7,293 bases of DNA from an uncultured Saprospiraceae bacterium. Lineage in GTDB: Bacteria > Bacteroidota > Bacteroidia > Chitinophagales > Saprospiraceae. The stretch spans positions 1 through 7,293 of the forward strand of contig CALDEO010000171.1 in assembly GCA_937942465.1 (NCBI GenBank), read 5' to 3'. The notes beneath the pieces were generated by a model that saw only the letters and a list, made by a program, of their open reading frames with translations, was not told the DNA's origin and did not search any database. Numbering within the stretch: position 1 is the stretch's first letter; each line of letters begins with the position of its first letter. Shown here one piece after another: positions 1 to 6,676 of the stretch. A program made the translations under genes and the position numbers.

Positions 1-1
1 A

Positions 2-490
2 GGGACATTTATCGCTGGTCTTGGTATTGCAGCATTAGAAGGTTTAATATCCGATGTATTAGAAATCGAGGAAACAGACTTTCAATCATTAGTAGAAACT
101 AGAGTCCTTTTAGAGATAGAAGGAGCGGCAAAAGCTGCAGAGAGAAGAACAGCAGATGATATCATCGCTCTTACTAAAGCGCTTGAAGCATACGAAGATA
201 AGATCAACCAAGGATTGCCTGCTGTTGAAGAAGACTTACTATTCCATATAAAGATAGCTGAAGCAAGCAAAAACAAAGTACTCAAGTCTTTAATGCTAAT
301 CATCACTCCAGATATTGTAAAAACCCATGTAGACTTTAAAGTATGTGGTGAGGCTAGCAACCAGAGAACAATACAAGAGCACAAGGATATCCTGAACTGT
401 ATTATAGATAGAGATGTAGCAAATGCACGTCTATTTATGAATAATCACTTAAAGGATGTATTAGAGTTCAGTAAAGAAAAAAGTAAATAA
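2..490 (+). CDS. GntR-family (FadR/FCD subfamily) transcriptional regulator, 3' part
   Basis: This is the C-terminal 162 residues of a FadR-subfamily GntR regulator; the window edge removes most of the DNA-binding domain. The fragment opens with GTFIA, the usual end of the winged helix-turn-helix, followed by the all-helical FCD ligand-binding domain (about residues 27-155). All four expected metal ligands are visible: Asp78 and His82 (EEDLLFH), His127 (EHKDIL) and His149 (NNHL). Family knowledge: FCD regulators bind small carboxylates or sugar acids through this metal site and usually repress nearby catabolic genes. Inference: it controls the downstream SusC/SusD operon in response to a uronate-derived metabolite, which would fit an alginate locus. 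The frame is open from base 2 and ends at TAA 488-490. An internal TTG at 215 is not a credible start, because the homology runs continuously upstream of it. Confidence 0.9.
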   Translation, partial: GTFIAGLGIAALEGLISDVLEIEETDFQSLVETRVLLEIEGAAKAAERRTADDIIALTKALEAYEDKINQGLPAVEEDLLFHIKIAEASKNKVLKSLMLIITPDIVKTHVDFKVCGEASNQRTIQEHKDILNCIIDRDVANARLFMNNHLKDVLEFSKEKSK

Positions 491-550
491 ACTTATTACA
501 AATAAAAGCAACTATAAATATGATACTAGACCATAACACTAGCTAAAAAA

Positions 551-577
551 CGGACTAGCATAAAGACTGCTAATCCG
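551..577 (-). terminator. Hairpin with U-tract on the minus strand (candidate intrinsic terminator)
   Basis: Arms CGGACTAGCA (551-560) and TGCTAATCCG (568-577) flank a 7-base loop. The one non-Watson-Crick position (555/573) is a C-A mismatch in plus-strand RNA but a G-U wobble in minus-strand RNA. Six A residues at 545-550 become a U6 tail directly after the stem on the minus strand. No T-run follows it on the plus strand. It therefore reads best as a terminator for antisense transcription heading towards the regulator. It could also serve weakly as the 3' end of the GntR transcript. Confidence 0.55.
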
Positions 578-603
578 CTCTACAATTCAATTTAAAAGAC
601 AAA

Positions 604-630
604 CCATCAAGTACGCCAATACTTAGATGG
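604..630 (+). promoter_or_regulatory. Imperfect palindrome/hairpin in the susC leader
   Basis: CCATC-AAGTA (604-613) pairs with TACTT-A-GATGG (620-630) around a 6-base loop (CGCCAA). This gives ten base pairs with one bulged A at 625. It lies about 120 bases upstream of the chosen susC start. It may be an RNA hairpin in the 5' leader or an operator for a dimeric regulator such as the neighbouring FCD protein. Nothing in the sequence decides between these. Confidence 0.35.
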
Positions 631-751
631 AATGATTAAAGACTATACATCTAACGCCTCGTGGTGAAACATGTTTTATGGTCTTTTGCTTTTAAAAATT
701 TTAATCCTTCATAATGAAGACTTAAAGAACTTTAAAACTAATTATTTCCAT

Positions 752-3700
752 ATGAAATCCAATTCATTACATTTTAAAAAGTCTATTAATACGATCCTTC
801 GCAGCTCGATGGTGTTTATGATAGCACTTTTGGGATTTGCGCAAGCGCAAGCCAATACAATAGACAACAATACAATCTCAGCTGTAGCCGCCTACTCAGG
901 TATGGTGACTGATGAGAGTGGATCTCCTCTTATTGGAGTTAACATCACAGTAAAGGATAGTAACAATGGTACTATTTCTGACTTTGACGGTAAATACACT
1001 ATCAATGCCAACGCTGGAGATGTATTACAATACAGTTACATCGGTTATTTGACGCAGGAGTTAACACTTACAGGTGAGACTTCTATCAATGTATCAATGT
1101 TAGAAGACAGAGCAACATTAGATGAGGTTGTAGTTATCGGTTACGGTACTCAGAAAAAATCTCACTTAACTGGTTCTATTTCAAAAGTAACTAACAAGAA
1201 CTTAGATAAGCTAGCAGTAGCTAGAGTAGATGAAGCGCTTGTAGGTAAAGTATCTGGTGTGAATATAGCAGCTACTGAAGGTGAAGCTGGTTCAGCTCCT
1301 ACTATCCGTATTAGAGGTACAGGATCTATGGTAGCAAGTTCATCTCCACTTATCGTTGTAGATGGATTGATCGTTGATAACGATTTTTTAGGATCTCTTG
1401 ATATGAATGATGTTCAATCATTTGAGGTATTAAAAGATGCTGCATCTTGTGCTATTTATGGATCAAGAGGTGGTAACGGTGTTATCTTAGTTACAACTAA
1501 AAATGGTAAGGACGGTAAGACGAAGTTTACTTACAATGGTTATGTTGGTAACAGACAAGCTCACAAAAGTGATGCATATACTTTTAGTATAGCAGATCAG
1601 GCAGCAGCCGAGATGGCAGCAACTGGTACAATATCAGACAGAACTAGATATAAGCAACTTATTGGAGTTGATAGAAGCTGGCAAGATGAAATCTTTGACG
1701 GTGGTAATGTTACTAGTCACTCATTCGCAGCAAGAGGTGGTAACAAGAACACTAACTTCAGTGCAACGTTCGGTATCTTGAAAGATGAAGGTGTTTTATT
1801 AACTGATGAGTTTAACAAGTATTCTGTTAACCTTAAGGTGAATACTAAAGTAAACGATAAGCTTTCATTTGGTGCAAGTATTGCACCTTCTTATACAGAT
1901 AGAAGAAGATTTGATGGTTCTACACATGATATCTTAAGACAGACTAACTGGTTACCTGTGTATCATGATGCTAATACGATCCAATATGTTGATAGAAATA
2001 TCTACCCTGATGTACAAATAGGAGACTATGCGGTACAACGTCACTTTGACAACTACACTAATGTAGCAGAAGGACTTGATGAGCAGGATATTAGTAATAC
2101 ATCTAATACAAATCCAGCTGCAAAAGTATTGGAAAGAGATAGAAATGATTATAAATTTAAATTGTACGGTAGTACTTACTTACAATATGAAATCACTGAT
2201 GGTCTTAAATTTAGATCAGTATTGTCTGGAGATTTCCAAAATACGGAACAAGACAGATGGCAAGGAGTATTGTCAAACAGAAATGGAGCCTCTGCTGCAT
2301 CATTGAGTTTGTCTTCACAAAACAGAACTCACTTAGTAGCTGAGAACTTCCTTACGTACGACAAAAACTTTGGACTACATGAGTTTACTTCTGTATTGGG
2401 TACATCTGCTGAAACATATGACACTAAAGTAAGTAACATCTCAGGAACAGGTTATGATTCTGATTTATTACAAACAATTTCTGCTGCAACTACAATTTCT
2501 AGTTTTGGTTCTAGCGAATATCAAAATAGCTTCTTATCATTCTTTGGTAGAGTAAACTATGCATATGATTATAGATACATGGCTTCATTGAGTATCAGAA
2601 GAGATGGAAGTTCAGTTTTTGGAACAGATAATAAGTATGGTAACTTCCCTGCCGTATCAGTTGGTTGGGTTGCTAGTGAAGAAAGTTTCTTAAAAGACAA
2701 TGATGTTTTAAGCTACTTAAAATTCAGATTTAGTTACGGACTTACAGGTAACAATAGACTTGCTACTGGTAATAATCTTATTGATAACTATCCTTATGAT
2801 GCATTATTGGGTTCTAATACTGCAGTTGTTGATGGTACTGTTACAACAGGTTTTGCTGCGTTGAACATTGCCAATCCACAACTTAAGTGGGAAAGATCAA
2901 GAGAGATAAACCCTGGAGTTGAATTTGCATTATTTGGTAATGTACTTTCTGGTTCTGTTGATTATTACAAAAGAACAAGTGATCAATTACTTCTTTATAA
3001 CCCGATATCTGCAACAACAGGATTTACGCAAGCATTGGTTAACTTAGGAGAGGTTGAAAACTCAGGTGTAGAATTAGAATTAAGAACTACGAACATTAGA
3101 CGTAAAGACTTTAGCTGGACTACCACGTTCATTGCATCAAAAAATACGAACAACTTAGTAAATTTTGCTGATTCTGACGGGCAGATTCAAAATGTAGATA
3201 GTAAGAGAGCTGCAGAATGGATTAATGCTGAAGGAAATCCTATATCATCTTTCTATGGATGGGTAGTTGACAGAGATATTCCAGTAGAATTCCTTAAAGA
3301 ACCATTCCACCCGATCGGTGCAGAAGCACAAGATGTGTATGTTAAAGATTTGAATGGTGATGGATTGATTGATGATGATGACAAGACAATACTTGGTAAT
3401 CCTTATCCAAATCTAGTATGGAGTGTAACAAATGAATTCAATGTAGGTGCTTTTGATCTAAGTTTCATGTTCCAAGGAAGCCACGGTGCTGAGGTAAGAA
3501 ACATGGGAGATCAGTACATTTTCAATCAGTTTAACAGTGGTCAAGATTTTATTTCTGAAACTCCTGATCAAGAATTTATCAAGCAAAAAATATTTACAGA
3601 CGATATTATCCAAGATGCATCTTATATTTCATTGAGAAATATAACTATAGGATACGACATCGGATCTAGTTTATTGTCAAATAAATTTAGTGCTGCAAGA

Positions 3701-3862
3701 GTATATGTTTCTGGTCAAAACTTGATTTACAACACGGCTGAAGGTTATACTGGATTTAATCCAGAATCAATCAACACAACGAGTCCTACCACTTTTGGAT
3801 ACCAAAGAGCTGGTTCTCCAATAGCGAAGACCATCTCTGTTGGTGTAAATCTTGAGTTTTAA
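752..3862 (+). CDS. susC: SusC/RagA-family TonB-linked outer membrane transporter
   Basis: Encodes 1036 residues, typical for SusC-family proteins, which import oligosaccharides across the outer membrane using TonB energy in complex with SusD. Visible in order: a signal peptide (1-34) with a basic start, a hydrophobic stretch around 18-30 and likely cleavage after AQA; a carboxypeptidase-regulatory-like Ig domain (about 48-118); a TonB-box-like LDEVVVIGYG (123-132); a plug domain (about 133-250) with VDEALVGKVSGV, IRIRGTGS, PLIVVDG and the AIYGSRGGNGVILVTTK signature; then the 22-strand-type barrel ending in SVGVNLEF with a terminal Phe. An acidic DLNGDGLIDDDD loop (866-877), common in the family, precedes the last barrel strands. 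The frame is open back to an ATG at 671, but that start would place a charged 27-residue extension before a normal signal peptide, so ATG 752 is preferred. The susD gene follows after 46 bases. The substrate (probably alginate oligomers) is inferred from context only. Confidence 0.96.
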   Translation: MKSNSLHFKKSINTILRSSMVFMIALLGFAQAQANTIDNNTISAVAAYSGMVTDESGSPLIGVNITVKDSNNGTISDFDGKYTINANAGDVLQYSYIGYLTQELTLTGETSINVSMLEDRATLDEVVVIGYGTQKKSHLTGSISKVTNKNLDKLAVARVDEALVGKVSGVNIAATEGEAGSAPTIRIRGTGSMVASSSPLIVVDGLIVDNDFLGSLDMNDVQSFEVLKDAASCAIYGSRGGNGVILVTTKNGKDGKTKFTYNGYVGNRQAHKSDAYTFSIADQAAAEMAATGTISDRTRYKQLIGVDRSWQDEIFDGGNVTSHSFAARGGNKNTNFSATFGILKDEGVLLTDEFNKYSVNLKVNTKVNDKLSFGASIAPSYTDRRRFDGSTHDILRQTNWLPVYHDANTIQYVDRNIYPDVQIGDYAVQRHFDNYTNVAEGLDEQDISNTSNTNPAAKVLERDRNDYKFKLYGSTYLQYEITDGLKFRSVLSGDFQNTEQDRWQGVLSNRNGASAASLSLSSQNRTHLVAENFLTYDKNFGLHEFTSVLGTSAETYDTKVSNISGTGYDSDLLQTISAATTISSFGSSEYQNSFLSFFGRVNYAYDYRYMASLSIRRDGSSVFGTDNKYGNFPAVSVGWVASEESFLKDNDVLSYLKFRFSYGLTGNNRLATGNNLIDNYPYDALLGSNTAVVDGTVTTGFAALNIANPQLKWERSREINPGVEFALFGNVLSGSVDYYKRTSDQLLLYNPISATTGFTQALVNLGEVENSGVELELRTTNIRRKDFSWTTTFIASKNTNNLVNFADSDGQIQNVDSKRAAEWINAEGNPISSFYGWVVDRDIPVEFLKEPFHPIGAEAQDVYVKDLNGDGLIDDDDKTILGNPYPNLVWSVTNEFNVGAFDLSFMFQGSHGAEVRNMGDQYIFNQFNSGQDFISETPDQEFIKQKIFTDDIIQDASYISLRNITIGYDIGSSLLSNKFSAARVYVSGQNLIYNTAEGYTGFNPESINTTSPTTFGYQRAGSPIAKTISVGVNLEF

Positions 3863-3874
3863 TCATTTGAATCG

Positions 3875-3895
3875 AAATTTCTTTTAACGAAATTT
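3875..3895 (+). other. Small AT-rich hairpin between susC and susD
   Basis: AAATTTC (3875-3881) can pair with GAAATTT (3889-3895) around a 7-base loop. The same bases also form a direct repeat of CGAAATTT (3873-3880 and 3888-3895). The stem is AT-only apart from one pair and has no T-tract, so it is not a terminator. It might modestly affect mRNA stability between susC and susD, or it may be chance in AT-rich spacer. Confidence 0.25.
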
Positions 3896-3908
3896 ATAAA
3901 AATAAAAA

Positions 3909-5300
3909 ATGAAGAATTTATATATATTATCAATTTTCATCCTCAGTACAGCATTTATGTCTTGTAGTGAAGATTATTTAAATCCTACCCCAACTGCAGC
4001 AGTAAGTGCCTCAGGTTATTATACTACCGAAGCACAACTTGAGACTGGTGTAATCAGTATGTATGATGCTATCCAGGGGATAAACTCTACGAGCTCTAAT
4101 GACAACCACGCTGTTCAAGTTGAATTTTACTTAACAGAGATGCGTAGTGATAACACTAGAACAAAAAGTAGTGAAGGTGAAGCAGCTCAATTTGAAAACT
4201 ACACTATCGAATCAACGAATGGTATCGTAACTGATTATTACCAGAGTTGTTATGATATTATTTTCAGAGCTAATACTGTATTGGAAAATCTTGGAGCTGC
4301 ATCAGCTGCAAGAACTGCAAGTTTCGAAGGTGAAGCAAAGTTTGTAAGAGCATATGCTTACTTTAATCTTGTAAGATTATATGGTGCAGTACCATTAGTA
4401 GATGGAGTAATAGCACCACTAGATACTGAAACACAATTTACAAGAATAGAACCATCTATCATTTATGATCTTATTGTAAGTGATCTTAATGCTGCTGTAA
4501 GTGGCTTAGACAATACCTACAAAACTAGAGCATCTAAAGCAGCAGCACAAGCGCTACTTGCTAAGGTACACTTGACGTTAGGTAACTATGATGACGCTAG
4601 ATCATTGTGTGAAGCAATTGTTGGAGGAGGAGAATTTTCTTTAGAGTCTAACTTTAATGATGTTTTCTATTCTGAAGGTAACAACGAAGTAATCTTTGCA
4701 GTAGGATATGCTCAAGATGACAACAATAATAGTCAAAACTTCTCAGCAGAATGGTTAAACGCAGTAGGTAGAACAGCTGGTGTAAACTACCTAACTACAG
4801 AAGCTAAAATTGCTCTTGATGAAGGCGCTGGTAACAGATTAGAAACATCTTACAGAATAGATGAAATCCAACCAACACAAAATCAAGTAACTAAGTACTT
4901 ACCTAACTCAAGTGATCCAACTCTTGCTGGTAACGACTGGATCGTTTTAAGATATGCTGATGTATTATTAATGCATACAGAATCTATCATGGCAGGAGGT
5001 GTTAATACCGTTAATGGAGCTGCTATTGCATCTTTTCAAGAAGTAAGAGATAGAGCTGGTCTAACAGCGCCAGTGAGTAGTATTACTAAAGAAGAATTAC
5101 TAGCTGAAAGAAGAGTAGAATTAGCTTTCGAAAATCAACGATTTTTTGATCTTCAAAGATTTGGAGTAGCTGCTGGTGTTTTAGGAGAGTTCTCTGCTAA
5201 TAACGGTTTCGCTTTTTCTGCAACTGACCTTTTATTACCTATACCTCAGAGAGAGGTAAACCTTAGTAATGGTGTCTTATCTCAGAACCCTGGATACTAG
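3909..5300 (+). CDS. susD: SusD/RagB-family surface glycan-binding lipoprotein
   Basis: Encodes 463 residues, slightly short for the family. It is a lipoprotein: the hydrophobic segment ends in the lipobox AFMSC with Cys19, followed by SEDYLNPTP, which resembles the start of many mature SusD proteins. The N-terminal SusD-like region (about 20-230) includes the family signature EAKFVRAYAYFNLVRLYGAVPLV (142-164) and TPR-like helices (about 205-240). The C-terminal SusD domain (about 255-463) shows LRYADVLLMHTES (347-359), the FQEVRDRAGL segment (376-385), the LLAERRVELAFENQRFFDLQR block (397-417) and the terminal LLLPIPQREV...LSQNPGY. The role is to cap the SusC barrel on the cell surface and deliver oligosaccharide to it. 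The ATG follows an A-rich leader, usual in this phylum. Strong context: susC lies 46 bases upstream and the PKD lipoprotein gene 33 bases downstream. The glycan bound cannot be read from the sequence. Confidence 0.96.
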   Translation: MKNLYILSIFILSTAFMSCSEDYLNPTPTAAVSASGYYTTEAQLETGVISMYDAIQGINSTSSNDNHAVQVEFYLTEMRSDNTRTKSSEGEAAQFENYTIESTNGIVTDYYQSCYDIIFRANTVLENLGAASAARTASFEGEAKFVRAYAYFNLVRLYGAVPLVDGVIAPLDTETQFTRIEPSIIYDLIVSDLNAAVSGLDNTYKTRASKAAAQALLAKVHLTLGNYDDARSLCEAIVGGGEFSLESNFNDVFYSEGNNEVIFAVGYAQDDNNNSQNFSAEWLNAVGRTAGVNYLTTEAKIALDEGAGNRLETSYRIDEIQPTQNQVTKYLPNSSDPTLAGNDWIVLRYADVLLMHTESIMAGGVNTVNGAAIASFQEVRDRAGLTAPVSSITKEELLAERRVELAFENQRFFDLQRFGVAAGVLGEFSANNGFAFSATDLLLPIPQREVNLSNGVLSQNPGY

Positions 5301-5333
5301 GTTTTAATTATTAACAAAAAAACAAAAATTATT

Positions 5334-6251
5334 ATGAATTTTATATCATATAAAAACGGAGGACTATTGTCAATGGTCTTCATATTGTGTCTCTCACTGA
5401 CTTCTTGTGATTTTGAATTTCCTTTACCAGAGGCTGGTTCTGTAGCGGATGCAACACTTCCAACAGCTGCTTTTAGCTACTCACAGACTGATCCAGAAGA
5501 TTTCAGAATAGTATCTTTTGCAAATGAATCTGGAAGCGCAACAGAATTTGCTTGGGAATTTGGAAATGGAGAGTCTTCAACATCTAAAGAACCTAGCACT
5601 ACTTACCCAGGTGAAGGTAGCTATACTGTAACTCTAACCGTTAAGGATGGTAATGGAGAAACATCTTCTATAACTAACGAAGTTGTAGTAATAGAGCCAG
5701 AGGAGCCGGATGCAATTGTACCAGAAGTATTGAATGGTGATTTCAGCGAAGGTCAAGATTTTTGGAAAGTTTCAAGTTTCACAAATGGTACTACAAGTCC
5801 ATTTAACTCTTCAAGTGATGGATCTAACAACGACTATGACGGTAATGATACTGGTGCTAAAACAGCAGGTGCTAAGTGGACTATGTCTACTTCAGCAGGA
5901 GTTTACCTAAGTGATAACACAAGATTTGCTTATCAAGCACATACTGTATCAGCTAATACTACTTACGTAATTGAGTGGGAATATGCTATCAAGAATGATG
6001 TTGATGATGCTGAAGGTGGTGATAGACTTATCATGCAGATTTTAGACGGTCACTATGCTGACGGTGCAGATGCATTAGGAGCAACTGTGATAAGCGAAAC
6101 TGTAGGTGCTGATGCGCTAGGTAAAGGTAACTTTACTCTAGTGAAGACTGAATTTGAATCAAATGACTCAGGTGAGATTTCTATCTGGATGTCAGGTGTT
6201 ACAAATGAAGATGCTTATGCAGATAACGTTAAGCTTTATCCTAAAGGATAA
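5334..6251 (+). CDS. PKD-domain surface lipoprotein, probable glycan-binding protein (SusE-like position)
   Basis: Encodes 305 residues. The signal peptide ends in a lipobox SLTSC with Cys25, so the protein is lipid-anchored, probably facing outward like SusD. A PKD (Ig-like) domain covers about 44-121 and shows the hallmark FAWEFGNGE (72-80; the family usually has W-x-F-G-D-G) and GSYTVTLTVKDGNG (95-108). After an acidic-proline linker EPEEPD (121-126), residues about 130-305 form a separate beta-rich region starting VLNGDFSEG. It contains aromatic patches (FWKV, KWTM, FAYQAH, IEWEYAI) and RLIMQILDGHYADG (231-244), and it looks like a carbohydrate-binding jelly roll. No catalytic motif is apparent. 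Family context: PKD plus CBM-like lipoproteins occur directly after SusD in flavobacterial alginate PULs, where they are thought to bind the polymer. It is probably cotranscribed with susCD (33-base gap). The binding role is inferred. Confidence 0.85.
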   Translation: MNFISYKNGGLLSMVFILCLSLTSCDFEFPLPEAGSVADATLPTAAFSYSQTDPEDFRIVSFANESGSATEFAWEFGNGESSTSKEPSTTYPGEGSYTVTLTVKDGNGETSSITNEVVVIEPEEPDAIVPEVLNGDFSEGQDFWKVSSFTNGTTSPFNSSSDGSNNDYDGNDTGAKTAGAKWTMSTSAGVYLSDNTRFAYQAHTVSANTTYVIEWEYAIKNDVDDAEGGDRLIMQILDGHYADGADALGATVISETVGADALGKGNFTLVKTEFESNDSGEISIWMSGVTNEDAYADNVKLYPKG

Positions 6252-6255
6252 TTAA

Positions 6256-6382
6256 ATAAAACCCATTAAGCCTTTGCAATAAATGCCTTTGAGCATTAAT
6301 AAATTGTAGCTCTATTAATACTTTATAGAACAAACAATTTATTCTGGAAAAACCAGATCTGTGAAGGCTTAATGTGTTTTAT
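6256..6382 (+). ncRNA. Candidate structured RNA element: long stem enclosing three hairpins
   Basis: The element begins 4 bases after the PKD stop codon. Arms 6256-6274 and 6364-6382 pair at 18 of 19 positions (one C-U mismatch). In plus-strand RNA the helix extends through U-G, G-U, C-G and A-U pairs to 6278/6360, about 22 pairs in all. Inside it are three adjacent hairpins. The first is AATGC/GCATT (6282-6286 with 6293-6297). The second is AATAAATTG/CAATTTATT (6298-6306 with 6335-6343), with an inner TCTAT/ATAGA (6311-6315 with 6325-6329). The third is CTGG-AAAAA-CCAG (6344-6356, loop counted from 6348). Together they make a four-way, cloverleaf-like layout with almost no unpaired linker. 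It could be a 3' stabilising element, an attenuator, a processed RNA, or a DNA-level miniature inverted-repeat element. The structure is read from the sequence; any function is inferred. Confidence 0.5.
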
Positions 6383-6531
6383 ATCAAACTGATAGAAAAA
6401 CCAACAAATAAAAAATCTATAGTATTCGATTTTATCTGTGTCAATAGATAGGATATTTTCGAAAGCTGCTTCATTGTAAGTGACAAGCTCACAACAAGAG
6501 ATGAAGACTCTATTTTAAGAATAAAATATTT

Positions 6532-6549
6532 TGACTTATCAATAAGTCA
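6532..6549. promoter_or_regulatory. Perfect 8-base palindrome with 2-base centre, possible operator
   Basis: TGACTTAT (6532-6539) and ATAAGTCA (6542-6549) are perfect inverted copies around CA. The size and symmetry suit a dimeric winged-helix regulator, for example the FCD-type GntR protein encoded at the left edge. No equally good copy occurs in the susC leader. As RNA it would give only a 2-base loop, so a DNA role is more likely than a full hairpin. Confidence 0.35.
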
Positions 6550-6600
6550 TTAATAATATTGGGTTTAGTGATCCATACAAATTACTGTAGATAGTTGATT

Positions 6601-6644
6601 GCAGATGGTCAGGATTTTATAAATCTTTGATCATCCGCTTTTTT
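6601..6644 (+). terminator. Rho-independent terminator downstream of the susCD-PKD operon
   Basis: GATGGTCA-GGATTT (6604-6617) pairs with AAATCT-T-TGATCATC (6621-6635) around a 3-base loop. There is one bulged T (6627) and two G-U positions. A GC/GC extension (6601-6602 with 6637-6638) lies beyond one mismatch. A run of six T (6639-6644) follows directly. This is a standard plus-strand intrinsic terminator, sitting 350 bases after the PKD stop codon and 522 bases before the enzyme start. It probably ends the operon transcript, or acts as an attenuator if transcription continues to the enzyme gene. Confidence 0.7.
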
Positions 6645-6676
6645 ACTCTCATAATAAAATACCATCTAACCGATTA

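Larger units (their letters stand above)
491..751. other. Leader/intergenic region between the GntR gene and susC
   Basis: This 261-base stretch has no convincing gene. It holds two hairpins, listed separately (551-577 and 604-630), and a short TTATT-ACA-AATAA inverted repeat at 493-505 just after the regulator stop codon. I searched for the Bacteroidota promoter pattern (TTG about 20 bases upstream of TAnnTTTG) and found no good match, so no promoter is called. Because susC starts a new functional block and its leader is long and structured, a promoter and operator are expected here, but the sequence alone does not place them. Confidence 0.5.
6252..6676. other. Structured non-coding region downstream of the PKD gene
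   Basis: These 425 bases carry no credible reading frame on either strand. They hold the multi-hairpin structure at 6256-6382, the 18-base palindrome at 6532-6549 and the intrinsic terminator at 6601-6644, each listed separately. Between them (6383-6531) only weak features are visible: ATCTAT/ATAGAT arms (6415-6420 and 6444-6449), a TTTCGAAA palindrome (6457-6464) and a GTGA-CAAGC-TCAC hairpin (6480-6492). No clear TAnnTTTG promoter element is present in this stretch. Confidence 0.6.

Noticed and set aside
82..384. Minus-strand 100-codon open frame
   Set aside because: It lies entirely inside the well-supported FCD-domain gene on the other strand and shows no family resemblance.
648..657. 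CATCTAAC shared between the susC leader (649-656) and 6662-6670 upstream of the orphan frame
   Set aside because: An 8-base match in AT-rich DNA is expected by chance, and the surrounding bases do not align well.
2076..2306. Plus-strand 76-codon open frame
   Set aside because: It is an out-of-frame shadow within the susC barrel region.
6256..6382. tRNA or integron attC site
   Set aside because: The cloverleaf lacks tRNA hallmarks (7-bp acceptor stem, T-loop TTCRA, anticodon arm geometry, CCA-type end), and the arms lack the attC core pattern GTTRRRY/RYYYAAC.
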